From the NCBI GenBank assembly GCA_015183035.1, contig JACZZP010000018.1, forward strand, positions 62,001 to 126,000: a DNA stretch of 64,000 nucleotides, given 5' to 3'. Source of the stretch: Meloidogyne chitwoodi. Taxonomy: Eukaryota; Nematoda; Chromadorea; Rhabditida; Meloidogynidae. Positions 50,234 to 61,840 of the stretch are shown here, piece by piece. The notes below the pieces were generated by a model. That model searched no databases, had not been told where the DNA came from, and was given only the letters and a program-made list of their open reading frames with translations. The position numbers and the translations under genes were made by a program. Each line of letters starts with the position of its first letter. Positions within the stretch are counted from its first letter, which is position 1.

Positions 50234-51349
50234 CCTTCATTCAATATTGAAATATTTCTTTTAATGAAATATTTCTAGGAACTCTTCTGAGGATAATCCA
50301 AATTATAATTTTATCTTTTATTTTAAAAGACGACTTTATTCAAATATTTAAATTTAGACAAAATTACTATAAATAAGATTAAGAATAATAATATATATCC
50401 TATGAAGTGTTTTTAGCTTATATATATATGGCTCTAAAGTAAACAAATAGAATGATCGGTCAGGAAAGGTCACAAATTTTAGACTATAATATTTTAGATA
50501 AGAAAATTAATAATATATTTTTATTTGTCGGGAATGTATTTTTTATTTATTTATTCTTTTAATTCTTTACTATTTGTTTGCATAGTACGCAGAATGTTGC
50601 AAATATTTGTTGAATTGATCTGCCGCTTTGAACACAATTGTTGTGTTCGTAGAATAAGGCTAGCGACAGCGCTTTATCATAAAAGTAGATAGTAAATATG
50701 GTAGCGAAGGAAAGGGCCTCGATCACTGGTCTGGTGCTGATGACGGGGGACAGGGACTAGGCCAGGTCTTAGTAGGTGCCCGCTTGACTAACTGTTAGAC
50801 TGGCTTTTATACTATCATAAGCCTGCCGGCTTATATAGTAACACTTCACCTTTACACATATCCAGCAACAATAATCATTAAGAGCATCAGTACACGTATC
50901 ACTATTCTGAGTGGATGCATCATTTTGAAAAAAAATGGTTAAGTTTGTGGTAGCCACTGATTTTGCTTTTTACAATTGTTTGTGTTGCTGCTTCTTTGGT
51001 GTTTGATTGAGGGAAAAGTTCAGTGGATCCAGATTTGGCTAATTATAATAAAAAATTAAAATTTTTACTATTAAAAAACCTTGAGTGTTTTAACTTAATT
51101 TTGCTGCTTCTAACCTCTATTTTTGTTTTTAATTATTTGTTTTGTTCTTGCAGGCTTCTCATATTATACTCCAAAGTCCTGATATCAAGAATATCGCATT
51201 TGATTGAGGCATTTGATTGGCTTATTTCACATTGTATTGCTGCATCAACTTTTTTCGTTTTTTAGTTGGTGTTTGTGCCGCTTTATTCAGTTTTAGGTTT
51301 CGATTGTTCTTCTGTTTGTGTTTGTGCATCTTTAAGTTTGGCATCCCGG
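50234..51349. other. Right part of duplication copy 1, no supported gene
   Basis: AT-rich, then a GC-richer block at 50700-50960. A near-perfect palindrome lies at 50810-50840 (TACTAT, ATAAGCC, spacer TGCC, GGCTTAT, ATAGTA). The 62-codon minus-strand frame (50957-50769) and the hydrophobic frame starting MMHPLRIVIRVLMLLMIIV on the same strand are both short and unsupported. Confidence 0.4.
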
Positions 51350-51689
51350 TTTTCTTAACTTTTCCTCCTTTTTGTTGTTGATTGTCGACATTGGCGAGCA
51401 TTAAATATGCTAGAAGAAATTTTATTATTTTTTCTTTTTGTTTTCAGCGCCCGCAGCAAATTGGACAGTTAAGTGCCAAATTTATTTTTCAAATAAAAAT
51501 TTCGTTCCATTGAAAAAGCAAAACAATAAACAAAACAAAAAATTATTTGTTCATTTCATTATTTCGAGAAATACCAGTTAAAAAATCAATAAGTGTTTGG
51601 ATGAAAATTTATCTGGCCATTTTGATCAGATTGAAGTGGAATGTAGTTTACAACCATGATGAAAAGTCACCGATTTGCATTTCTGCATT

Positions 51690-52868
51690 TTTTTGCCTTA
51701 GCTAGTGAATTCCTACCCATGGTAAATTGAGTGTAGTCGGCATCTACAGATTTTTGTTGTTTTCGTAACGTATCAATAAATCTAAATTTTGATAGAACTA
51801 AAAAATTTTCTCATTATAAATTAACACAAACCTCCATAAAGATGGATGATCACATCCATAAGCTCTACAATCGCCGATGACTGGCTTCAGAAAAATTGTT
51901 TGTTCTGTCACCTCCATTTAATGTACGTAAATATACACTCCATAGTTGCACTGGGAAACGAGGCTCAGTTCTTGTATGGTTGTAACGAACTCGTCCAGTT
52001 TAATTGGTAGTGAACCTATAAATTAAAATCATAAAAAAACCATTCAAAAATAGGTAAAAGCTCAGGCTCATCTTGAAAAAAATCCTCCCAATGTAATCAA
52101 AGCAGATGTAAGATCATTTGGATGAACAAACGCCAATGAGGTAATAAGGCGGGCTTTTTCTGCAAAAACTGCATCATTATTGTAACGCTAAAAGTTTTTA
52201 CTTATTTATTGATACTAAACAAAAAGCAAACCTCACTAAGATGATTCTCCTGAATCTTTCTTCTCATATTCTTCACCAGATGAAAAAAACAGCCATGAAC
52301 CTCACAATTAGGAAAAACTTGTTGAGCTGCTTTGAATGCTGCTTCTTCAAAGTCCATCGAAAAGGAACGTGGAGAAAAAGTGGGCCAAATAGCTCGGATC
52401 ATGTAAAGCATACGTTCATATGTTGTACGAGTTTTAGTCGTAAGTAAGGCATATAGAATAGGAAAAACCCAGTTCCCTCTACTAAAATTTTTAATATTAA
52501 ATATAGCATTTGACAAAGTAAATACCAAGCTAGAACGACGTAAACTTGCTGGAACAAAAGAGGAGCAATCGAGAACGTGACATCTACAAAGCATTGTTGG
52601 ACTTCATGCATCCACCCAGAATACGAATCCCTACCAAATATCAGTATTCCTATAATTTTAATTTAAAAATAGTTGTTAACATAAAAATTAATTAACTAAC
52701 TTTGTTGTCGTCCATTCTCTTCATAAATACCAGAATCATCGAGGAGAAATTGCTCTTCTCGTCCTTCTGCTCGAACGTACATTTGGTACGCCGGTGGAAT
52801 AAAAGCTGCTCTAGGCAGGGAGGGTTAGCCAATGGCGCCATCTCTTCTCGCCGAACTCGTTTAATCAT
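51690..52868 (-). pseudogene. Decayed MULE transposase
   Basis: Parallels the MULE gene at 62208-63938 block by block: REEQFLLDDSGIYEENGRQQ, ILIFGRDSYSGWMHEVQQCF with VDVTFSIAPLLFQQVY, GNWVFPILYALLTTKTRTTY, SMDFEEAAFKAAQQVFP and CEVHGCFFHLVKNMRRKIQ. Near 52800 the frame slips in the N-terminal block. In the 3' part (about 51940-51700) a premature TAG follows SEASHRRL, and the continuing blocks (CDHPSLWRFV, FIDTLRKQQKSVDAD) lie in other frames. No FLYWCH domain found upstream. Confidence 0.8.
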
Positions 52869-53151
52869 CTAAAAGTAGAAAATGGTGTCTAAAAATTATA
52901 GAAGAAACCCTTTTACTCTCGTTTTAATTTTACGCAGAAATAAGGTTACCGACTTTTAAATCCCAGATTTTAGTTAATTATCTCAACTTTAGAAAAATTA
53001 TCTCCAATTTTGTAGAAAAGTCTTTAATTAATATTTTGGTCAAAAAATTAGAACGATTCACGCATTTTTATACAACTTTACGCATTGTAACTTTTTTCTC
53101 CTTTTAGAAAAATTAAAATGCCTAGTAACACTAAAAATAGAAGATTTTATG

Positions 53152-53690
53152 TTAAAATTTGAGAGAGACTGATCAATTTTTAACGCTGAGTCGAATAAGA
53201 CGAAAATTAAAGAGATTGGATAACTTTGAATAAAGTTATGGCCAAAAATATGGAAATTTTCACCAATTTTCAAAAAACCATAACTTCTCCCAATAATGTA
53301 ATTTTTTCCTAAAATTTTGTAGGATTACTTAACAATAATAGGGCTACAAAATTACAGAATTAGAAAAAATATGAATCAGAGGATCCTTTGTTTTAAGAGC
53401 TTCAAATTTTCTTGGAGTCGGATGAAACTAAAATTAAAGAGATCAATGAATAACTAAGAAAAATTTATATGAGATTGTTCAATTTTCAACGATGAGTTGA
53501 TTAAAACAAAAATTAAAGTGATTGGGCAACTTTAAAGAAAGTTATGCCCAAAAATAGATCAATTTTCACCGATTTTAAAAAATTCATAACTCATCTATTT
53601 AAGTTTGTACGCAGCTCAAAATTTGTAGAATTTTAGTAAAAATATATTGCTACAACTATACAAAATTTGAAAAAATTTGACGAAGAGATT
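53152..53690. repeat. Degenerate direct repeat
   Basis: Two roughly 230-bp segments, starting about 53152 and 53465, share GATTGG(A/G)(T/C)AACTTT, AAAGTTATG(G/C)CCAAAAATA, ATTTTCACC(A/G)ATTTT and CATAACT in the same order. Moderately diverged. No coding capacity. Confidence 0.55.
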
Positions 53691-53927
53691 CTTATAATAT
53701 AAGTTCCTACTAATTCCCCTTATACAAGAGAGAAATTTCTCTCATTGACCCTTTTCATACTGACCATTTTGCAACTTTTTACGCTGCTGACCATTTCTCC
53801 TTCTCTTTTTTTCTTTCCACACATTTCTCACTGCTGCCTAACTTCCCAGATTACCATACTAAGACATAGCAACACTGCAAATCTTTTCTCTAACCTAAGT
53901 CGTGTCTGTCAACTGGCTGACCCGCTG

Positions 53928-54275
53928 CGTGCTAGGAAAATAGGGCAGTGGAAAGTTGGGCAGTGAAGAAACAGCACAAAAACTTGCAAGAAAATACAAA
54001 AATACATGAAAAATACAAAAACACTTAAAAAAACTTTTGTGTTACTGATGTATTTGTGTTTTTATGTATTTTTATATTGTATTTTTGTTTTTTCATATAT
54101 AATTTGAAAAAACATTAAAATGTATTTTTTTTATATAAAAAACACAAAAATACATAAATCTTTTTATGTATTTTTGTACTTCACTTGTATTTTTCATGTA
54201 TTTTTGTATTTTCTTGCAAGTTTTTGTACTGTTTCTTCACTGCCCAATTTTCCACTGCCCAATATTCCGGGAGCC
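53928..54275. mobile_element. Foldback element with 9-bp TSD
   Basis: Inverted arms of about 80 bp (GGGCAGTGGAAAGTTGGGCA and AAACTTGCAAGAAAATACAA). The 9-mer GACCCGCTG flanks it at 53919-53927 and 54276-54284. 348 bp, no transposase. A 9-bp duplication fits Merlin-type movement. Confidence 0.7.
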
Positions 54276-54462
54276 GACCCGCTGTGCGCCTTAACGTTGA
54301 TGAAGAGGTGCTCTTTTCAAGCTTTTGTGGTGGTGTTCCTTGAGGTTTTATTCCATACGACTTAAAATATAATTAAAAAAAATTATATTGAAAAAAACCT
54401 CAGAAAGAGCAGAAGAACTTTCGACACAAACAATATCTCTTTCATCATTAGATAACTCAAGT

Positions 54463-54802
54463 GGGTAAGGGGCAAAACACCATCTTCCAAAATACAGTCC
54501 AGACAAAATACGATCCGACAAATCACCATCTTACCAAAATACAATCCGACCAAAACACCATCTAAAAAAATATTTTAATTTTAAGTGATTTATTATATTT
54601 TAAATTAAAATAAAGTGTTTCTTCGTATTTTTCAATGTTTTTATGAGATATTTTATGTTTTCAGAAAAATATGTTTACCAACACTCAAAAAGAAACAAAA
54701 AACAAAATATTTTTTTAGATGGTGTTTTGGTCGGATTGTATTTTGGTAAGATGGTGATTTGTCGGATCGTATTTTGTCTGGATCGTGATTTTCCCCGACA
54801 CG
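54463..54802. mobile_element. Foldback element beside the myotubularin fragment, probable 8-bp TSD
   Basis: Arms of about 110 bp are nearly identical inverted copies (GACAAAATACGATCCGACAA, CAAAACACCATCTAAAAAAA). ACTCAAGT occurs just outside at 54455-54462 and 54803-54810. The outermost few bases of the two arms match poorly, so the exact ends are less sure. Confidence 0.65.
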
Positions 54803-54810
54803 ACTCAAGT

Positions 54811-55690
54811 AGTGGTGGTTTTCCTTTTAGATGTCTGCTATAGACAGAAACTTGTCGAAGTGATTCTTCTTGATTTTCCTCAAATTCAGGAAAAACTTGA
54901 TATTGAAAATATTAATGTTGTCGGATCCAGCCTAAATAGACTTTTGGAAGGTTTATTTTGCAATATTCAATTTTTAAAATTTTATTTTGAAGCCTGTCAA
55001 CGACCTCTCAATTACACAATATTTGAAAGCAGTTGATGCTTCTGGTTGGCTAAAACATTTACGAGTTCTTTTAGAATGTAGTTTCTTTATTGCCGAGTCA
55101 ATTGTTAGAGGAATTTCATGTGTTGTCCATTGTTCTGGTAATAATAATTTTTAATATAAAATTTAATTTTTAAATTAAGATGGCTGGGACAGAACATCGG
55201 TTTTTCTTCTTTTTATTAAATTAAGAAATTATTTTTTTGAAGCAAACAGTTTCTCTTGCTCAATTGGTGCTTGATCCATATTACAGGACAATTAAAGGAT
55301 TTCAAGTTAATTTTTAAAAATTTCTAGACTTTAATAGACAAAGATTGGCTTGGTTTTGGTTTTAAATTTGATGATCGTTGTGGGCACTTTTGTTTACTTT
55401 TTTAAATTTTTTCAAAATTTTGTTTAAAAAGATTCCCCCAATTTTTACTCAATTTCTTGATTGTACTTATCAATTAATGAGACATAAACCAATGGCTTTT
55501 GAATTTAATGAACGTTTTTATTAGAATTTAATGAAAATATTTATTCCTGTGTTTAAGGTCAGTTTATTTAAAATTATGACAAGGATAGAAAGGTTTTTTA
55601 TATATATAGATATTCTTAGATTTTTAAACTTTTAGGATCTTCGAGTAACTACTAAACGTTATGATCATATATGGATAGCAGAAAGGACGA
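54811..55690 (+). pseudogene. Myotubularin-family phosphatase fragment, frame-disrupted
   Basis: Short exons give IENINVVGSSLNRLLE, VDASGWLKHLRVLLECSFF, VVHCSDGWDRTS (active-site C-x5-R), QTVSLAQLVLDPYYRTIKGF, TLIDKDWLGFGFKFDDRCGH, IFTQFLDCTYQLMRHKPMAF and EFNERF. This is the catalytic half of an MTMR6/7-type phosphoinositide 3-phosphatase. The 5' half (GRAM and early phosphatase region) is absent. The LLE exon does not join its neighbour in phase. The block before IFTQ has one C too many (GATTCCCCC), and a TAG follows EFNERF. The last exon (DLRVTTKRYDHIWIAERTII) runs into the junction with duplication copy 2 at 55700. Confidence 0.75.
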
Positions 55691-55699
55691 TTATATTAA

Positions 55700-57289
55700 A
55701 ACAGGATCGCGTCTTAACCGAAAAGTATTGTCTGTACCAATATGAAACATTGCAAATGGATGCTTTGTCAGTTGTTCACAAACATTAATATCCAAACCAT
55801 TCTCCATAATATCCGGATGATTAGCTGGAATCCTATTGGCATTTAATTTAATCTAAAAAATAAAATTTTAATTCATAATAAATTTAAAAACTTACGCAAA
55901 TAATGGAGATATTATCCGCTCGAAGACCTCCCCACTTTTTTAAAGCATTTTGCAAAAGATAATGAGAATAATTGATTGAATTAGGTCGCTAAATATTGTA
56001 AACTAATTTTTTTCTTATTAAAGTTTTATTACATTTTCATTTTGTTTATCAATATCATGCAAAATTTGAACAATTGGTCGAAAGGCAATAACATTAGAAA
56101 GTCCATCAGAGCAAATTACGACAAAATTATCACTACTTTTTAGGCGAAAAACGTCAACATCAGGCTCTGGACTGACCTAAAACCTCTCAAAATATTATCT
56201 GCAAAAAATGTTCGAAAATAACAAACCACAAATTGATTATTATCTGGATTTAATGACCAAAAATCTCCAAGAGATCTTGCTACAGCCAAAAATGGAATGC
56301 TTTCAGTAGAAGTCGAACGTCTGACAGGTCCACGATGACCTCGAATCGGACGTTTCCAAATTACCCGAAGAACGCCCTTTAAAATTCTTTATTTAAATTA
56401 AAAACAAATCTAAATAACCGCTTTCGTAGCAACAGCTCCACCTGCTTTTTCAATTCGTTGACGTTCGGAATGTTTTTCAGGTTTATGATCCTCAGTGAGT
56501 TTGGCATCATTAACTATTTTAAAAAAGGATAGTATTTAAAAATAATTATTTAAATAGAATACATCCAGCAGCGGCTTCAGAAAAATTGGCTAAAATTATG
56601 GAAGAATCGCCAACATGTCCAGTATAAAGTTTTCCGTTACGAATAAATGCACAAGTGGCAGTAGCTTGAAAAAAAGTTATGAAACAATTAAAAAACAAAA
56701 AATCACAAACTTCCAGCAGTACAGGGAAAACCTTAACAAGAATTTTAAATCTTTTTAGAAAATATAAATTAACCTGAAACTGTCGGTGGCCACATTTTTG
56801 CAGCTTTTTGCATGTCGTAATGTGTTTTCAAAAATCCATCCTTTATTGCGCCAAGAACATGTTGGTCGTCATCGGAAAAGAATGCTTGATTGCCCTAAAA
56901 TTAAAGTTTTTGACAATTTAAATTTAACAAGCTTACAGTAACGTTATCAAGTAAATTTCGGTAAGCATACTCGCTCGCTTGTGGTCCTCCATGGCTTAAT
57001 ATTCAATATTTTAAACATATTAAAATGTGATTTATACCCATCGTAAATTGCAGCAAATATGTAATCCAACCGACCATTTGCATCTCGTCCAGCCTCGACA
57101 CTAATTCGATCCTCCATATATTTTCGTCCTCCCTTCAAAATTTAAAATATAACTTTTTAATAATTTAATAACCTGAGCAGCAGCAGTAGAAATTTGAAAT
57201 TCCGATAATAAAATATCATTATCTACAGGATCATCCAAATTAACTTTCATCATTCGTTGTTTGCTTTCTGATAAATTCATATTTTCCAT
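55700..57289 (-). pseudogene. Truncated PP2C phosphatase copy
   Basis: Carries the same start (57289) and catalytic exons as the gene at 44743-47040, but the C-terminal exons are missing. After FRL the reading changes from KCDPVQ to RRDPVLI and then stops in the myotubularin-side sequence. The PP2C catalytic region is nearly whole, so a shortened product could be made if transcribed, but it lacks the nuclear-signal-like tail. Confidence 0.85.
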
Positions 57290-59451
57290 TTTTATTAACA
57301 ATCTACAACCTTTATCAAAAAAAGAATTTATAAATAAATACTTTATCTAACTGGATAACCGGAAATATAACTGGGAAAAAAGTTAGGGAAATAACTAACA
57401 ATGCCGCTTTTTTACTTCTATCACGACGGATTTTCGGGACACGCCCGAAAAGGCGCGACTGCCTATACTTATGTAAACTTAATTCTACCAACAAAAACAT
57501 TAATAATATGTTTTTAAATAAAACTTTTATTCAATAGGATGGTTGTCAGTCACTTTGGTTGAAACTAAACACTTTGTTGTAGTTAAAAAATTTTAAAAAC
57601 TCAAAGTATGGTAGTCAGTCACTTTTTAAAACTAAACAAGGATTTAGAGACCGGCAAAATCGCATTTGCGGGATCCCGCACGCGGAGTTTTATTTTTTTA
57701 AAAAATCGATGCGGGACAGGATTTGCGGGACTAATCCAGCAAAAATCCAGCATCCCGCAAATCCAAAAAAGTACGGGATTGCAGGTGCTGGATCCCGCAA
57801 AATCCCGCGCGGGATCCGCACCGCGCCGGTCTCTAATTTATATATTGTTTGTAAAAATAAAGAATGAATTAAAAAGAAATAAAAAAATTGAAGAATATTT
57901 ACATTTAGTAGTTTCTATAATGGAATGAGAAAAAAAAATTAAAAAAAGCTTAGGTATATTAAATTGCGCCTTTTCGGTAGGCGCCTTTTCGGCCCGCGCC
58001 TTTTCGGGCTGTACTCCGGATTTTCCGGGACATTTGCCTCTGAAAAATAGTGGTTAAAAATGAAAGACAGCAGGCAGTAAGCCGTTCCTTTTTAATTAAG
58101 CGGTTTGAGTGCGAAAGGCACTCAAAAAAATGCATTGAAGTGACTTTTTGAGTGTTTTAAGGGAACACCTTTTTAATGGATGTAAACAGTTTTCGACAGT
58201 GGTTGTTTTCGACAATGAACTATTTCTTGTTTTCCAACTGTCTGCCTAAATCCGGATACTTATGAAATTTCTTCCGGTTTTTTTTTGTTGCAAGACATCC
58301 GGATAAATTTATTAATCCCTAAGCCCTTGCCCAAAATTTTATTTTTAAGTAAGATTCTTAGAGTTTTATTTTACTGTCGAAAACAGCCACTGTCGGAATC
58401 TATCGCACCTTTTTAATGAAAGATTGGATTTTTATTAATATCAATTTTTCGGTTGGGGTCATTTCAGTGTTGCCAGTTCAGTGTTGACCCAGTTCAGTGT
58501 TAGCCAGTTCAGTGTTGGGCCAGTTAATACCAGTACAGAAGTTCCGACATCTACGAACCGGAATTTTAGTAAAAAAAGTAAGAAAAAAATAATAAGGACA
58601 AATAATGTTAGTTTCTGATAAAATCAAAGTTCCGGGCCCGATCGGGCCAGATTTCTTATGAGATTTTTAGCCTTAACGGTGACACTGAACTGGCTACACT
58701 GAAATGGCAACACTGAACAGGCCCTTTCCGTCATTTGTTAAATCAACAAAAAAATTGGATTTAAAATAAAAAAATAATTTTCAATAAATTTGTTTCATTA
58801 TTCCTCTATCGTTAAGAGCATTAAAGAGCGCCTGGTGTTTAGCTAATTTTTCTGCTGTCTTGTTTTTGTCTCCAGTATTGCAATATTGAATGGCCTAAAC
58901 TTGATGACTTATTTAGACAAATTTAGACTTAAAAGACGATTAAACAATGCATGTAAGTGCTCCATTCTCTGCCCTGAAATCCAACTCCACCAACCATTTT
59001 CTTCTGCAAATTCAACTGCATGAGCGCAAAGCATGTGAAGTTTTGGAGTTTTGGCTTGAAAATTTTTAAATTTCCTCCTGCAAGATTTCCTCTAAAATTA
59101 AGTGTTCCAAATCGGCCGCGGAGTTCCTTAAGTTTTGAAATAAAGAAATAGTCATGTTTAAGATAAACCTGAATGTTATTGTATAATGTTGTGGTTGCTT
59201 TCTTAAAACTGCAAATGTTGTTTTTATCAAAGAACGAAGAATTTGCAAATCCATATATTTGACTCAGTGTATCGAGAATTCGTTTGAGAGTAGCAGAAGA
59301 TTGCGTAGTAGGTAAAATTTGTTTTAGCTTCTCTCTCGAAGGACCAGTAATAAGGCGGTACAATGCGGCACCTGCAAATTTATAATAAAATTTTTAAATT
59401 AAAAACCAGTAAATGTTTTTTCCGTGGATCCATTTTTGCATGAGCTTCAAT

Positions 59452-60482
59452 TAGAGATCGGAATTTTGAAAAACTCGGAACCGGGAAACGGGAAATTTAA
59501 GAATTGAACGACCGGGAGGGACTCGGGACCGGGAATTCCCGTTTACTTTTTTCCCGGTTAAAAAAGACCGGGTTCCGACCGGGAAATTTAATTTTTATTG
59601 AAAACGGTATAAAAAATTGAAAAATGTTTATAATCATATCAATATAAGATTTAATAAATGTAATTGAGTGATGGAATAGCTTTGTTCAGAAATATAATCA
59701 TTTCCGCAGTCTCGGGAGTTAATCTTGATCTCTTAAAATCGTAGGTATCACGTGCGGTACTGAATAATTGTTCACTAGCAACACTGGTGCAGGTGCCGTA
59801 AGGAAGCGACGAGCGATTAAAGCCAATTTCTGGAATGTCATCTCATTTTCTCTCCACCAATCTAATGGGTTCGCTCTTGGATCTAAACTCGGCATTTCCG
59901 AATAAATTTTGATCTCTTGTGTTCTATTGCTTTGTTTTCTTGAGAAACTGTACATTTACTAGAACTAGCAGAATCGACGATGATAAATGACGAATAAATC
60001 CAGAAACGCTATAATCCGAAATTTTAAGTGGTTTATTACAATCGCTGCATTTTATCTAGCCATGAATACGTTGAAACAATTTTTCTCCATCTTCTCTTTC
60101 AACACTCCAAATTGGATGATTATCAGACATAACACTAGATAATAAAACTAATTTTAGAAAAGGCATTATGTTAGGATTGTGATAAATAATAATGGTTAAT
60201 TTTATTTTTGATTATTAAACATTTATATTTGTTCTAAAATTAGACCCTAATTTCTTTTTTTATGTAAGAAACGTAATGCCAAACTAAAACAATTTAATTT
60301 AAATATTATTCCCGGTTCCCGGTGCAAAAATGTCCGGAACCGTGAAACGGAAATTGAAAGTTGACCGGCCGGGACCCGAACAGGGAAAACCGGGAATTCC
60401 CGATCCCGGTTTCATCCCGGTGACTCAAAAAAAGTCGGGAAAAAGGACCGGGAAACGGGACCCGATCCCGTTCCGATCTCTA
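59452..60482 (-). mobile_element. hAT transposon remnant, copy 2
   Basis: Duplicate of 49203-50233 at +10,249 bp, with the same ends, BED-like finger and frameshifted hATC remnant (59651-59955). It moved as part of the larger duplication, not by its own transposition: the flanking sequence is also duplicated. Confidence 0.8.
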
Positions 60483-61689
60483 CCTTCATTCAATATTGAA
60501 ATATTTCTTTTAATGAAATATTTCTAGGAACTCTTCTGAGGATAATCCAAATTATAATTTTATCTTTTATTTTAAAAGACGACTTTATTCAAATATTTAA
60601 ATTTAGACAAAATTACTATAAATAAGATTAAGAATAATAATATATATCCTATGAAGTGTTTTTAGCTTATATATATATGGCTCTAAAGTAAACAAATAGA
60701 ATGATCGGTCAGGAAAGGTCACAAATTTTAGACTATAATATTTTAGATAAGAAAATTAATAATATATTTTTATTTGTCGGGAATGTATTTTTTATTTATT
60801 TATTCTTTTAATTCTTTACTATTTGTTTGCATAGTACGCAGAATGTTGCAAATATTTGTTGAATTGATCTGCCGCTTTGAACACAATTGTTGTGTTCGTA
60901 GAATAAGGCTAGCGACAGCGCTTTATCATAAAAGTAGATAGTAAATATGGTAGCGAAGGAAAGGGCCTCGATCACTGGTCTGGTGCTGATGACGGGGGAC
61001 AGGGACTAGGCCAGGTCTTAGTAGGTGCCCGCTTGACTAACTGTTAGACTGGCTTTTATACTATCATAAGCCTGCCGGCTTATATAGTAACACTTCACCT
61101 TTACACATATCCAGCAACAATAATCATTAAGAGCATCAGTACACGTATCACTATTCTGAGTGGATGCATCATTTTGAAAAAAAATGGTTAAGTTTGTGGT
61201 AGCCACTGATTTTGCTTTTTACAATTGTTTGTGTTGCTGCTTCTTTGGTGTTTGATTGAGGGAAAAGTTCAGTGGATCCAGATTTGGCTAATTATAATAA
61301 AAAATTAAAATTTTTACTATTAAAAAACCTTGAGTGTTTTGACTTAATTTTGCTGCTTCTAACCTCTATTTTTGTTTTTAATTATTTGTTTTGTTCTTGC
61401 AGGCTTCTCATATTATACTCCAAAGTCCTGATATCAAGAATATCGCATTTGATTGAGGCATTTGATTGGCTTATTTCACATTGTATTGCTGCATCAACTT
61501 TTTTCGTTTTTTAGTTGGTGTTTGTGCCGCTTTATTCAGTTTTAGGTTTCGATTGTTCTTCTGTTTGTGTTTGTGCATCTTTAAGTTTGGCATCCCGGGC
61601 CATATTATTTTAAAAGTTACAGCCATTTAAGTGCAGATTGACCGCTTGCTCCTATCTTTTTTTTCCATGACTGTATATATAAACGGGTA

Positions 61690-61840
61690 GGGGTCCTTTC
61701 AGAGTAACCGTTTCAGAGTGGCCGTTTCAGAGTAGCCGATTCAGAGTGGGCCGATTCAGAGTGAGTCGTTTCAGAGTGAACCGTTTCAGAGTAGCCGGTT
61801 CAGAGTACGGCTAAAAGGGGACGATTCAGAGTACGAAATT
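61690..61840. repeat. About 15-bp tandem array CCGTTTCAGAGTGGC
   Basis: About eight tandem units of CCG(T/A)TTCAGAGT with variable endings. The left edge GGGGTCCTTTCAGAGT closely resembles the left end of the MITE at 48207 (GGGGTCATTTCAGTGT). It may be the left end of a related element; no inverted right end was found before 62200. Confidence 0.6.

Larger units (their letters stand above)
45451..51349. repeat. Segmental duplication, copy 1 (5.9 kb)
   Basis: Matches 55700-61598 with constant offset 10,249 bp. Every open frame longer than 60 codons inside is repeated residue for residue except one Asn/Asp change (A at 51092, G at 61341). Identity ends at GGCATCCCGG (51349/61598). It includes most of the phosphatase gene and several mobile-element remnants. 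Copy 1 is the parent on the left side because the phosphatase gene continues through its boundary. Confidence 0.95.
55700..61598. repeat. Segmental duplication, copy 2 (5.9 kb)
   Basis: Near-identical to 45451-51349 at offset 10,249 bp. The first 20 bases (55700-55719) match imperfectly (four differences), after which identity is essentially complete to 61598. It contains the same repeat cluster (57419-58039), small foldback (58190-58398), TTCAGTGTT MITE (58456-58724), mobile-gene fragment (58794-59384) and palindrome (61059-61089). Confidence 0.95.
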
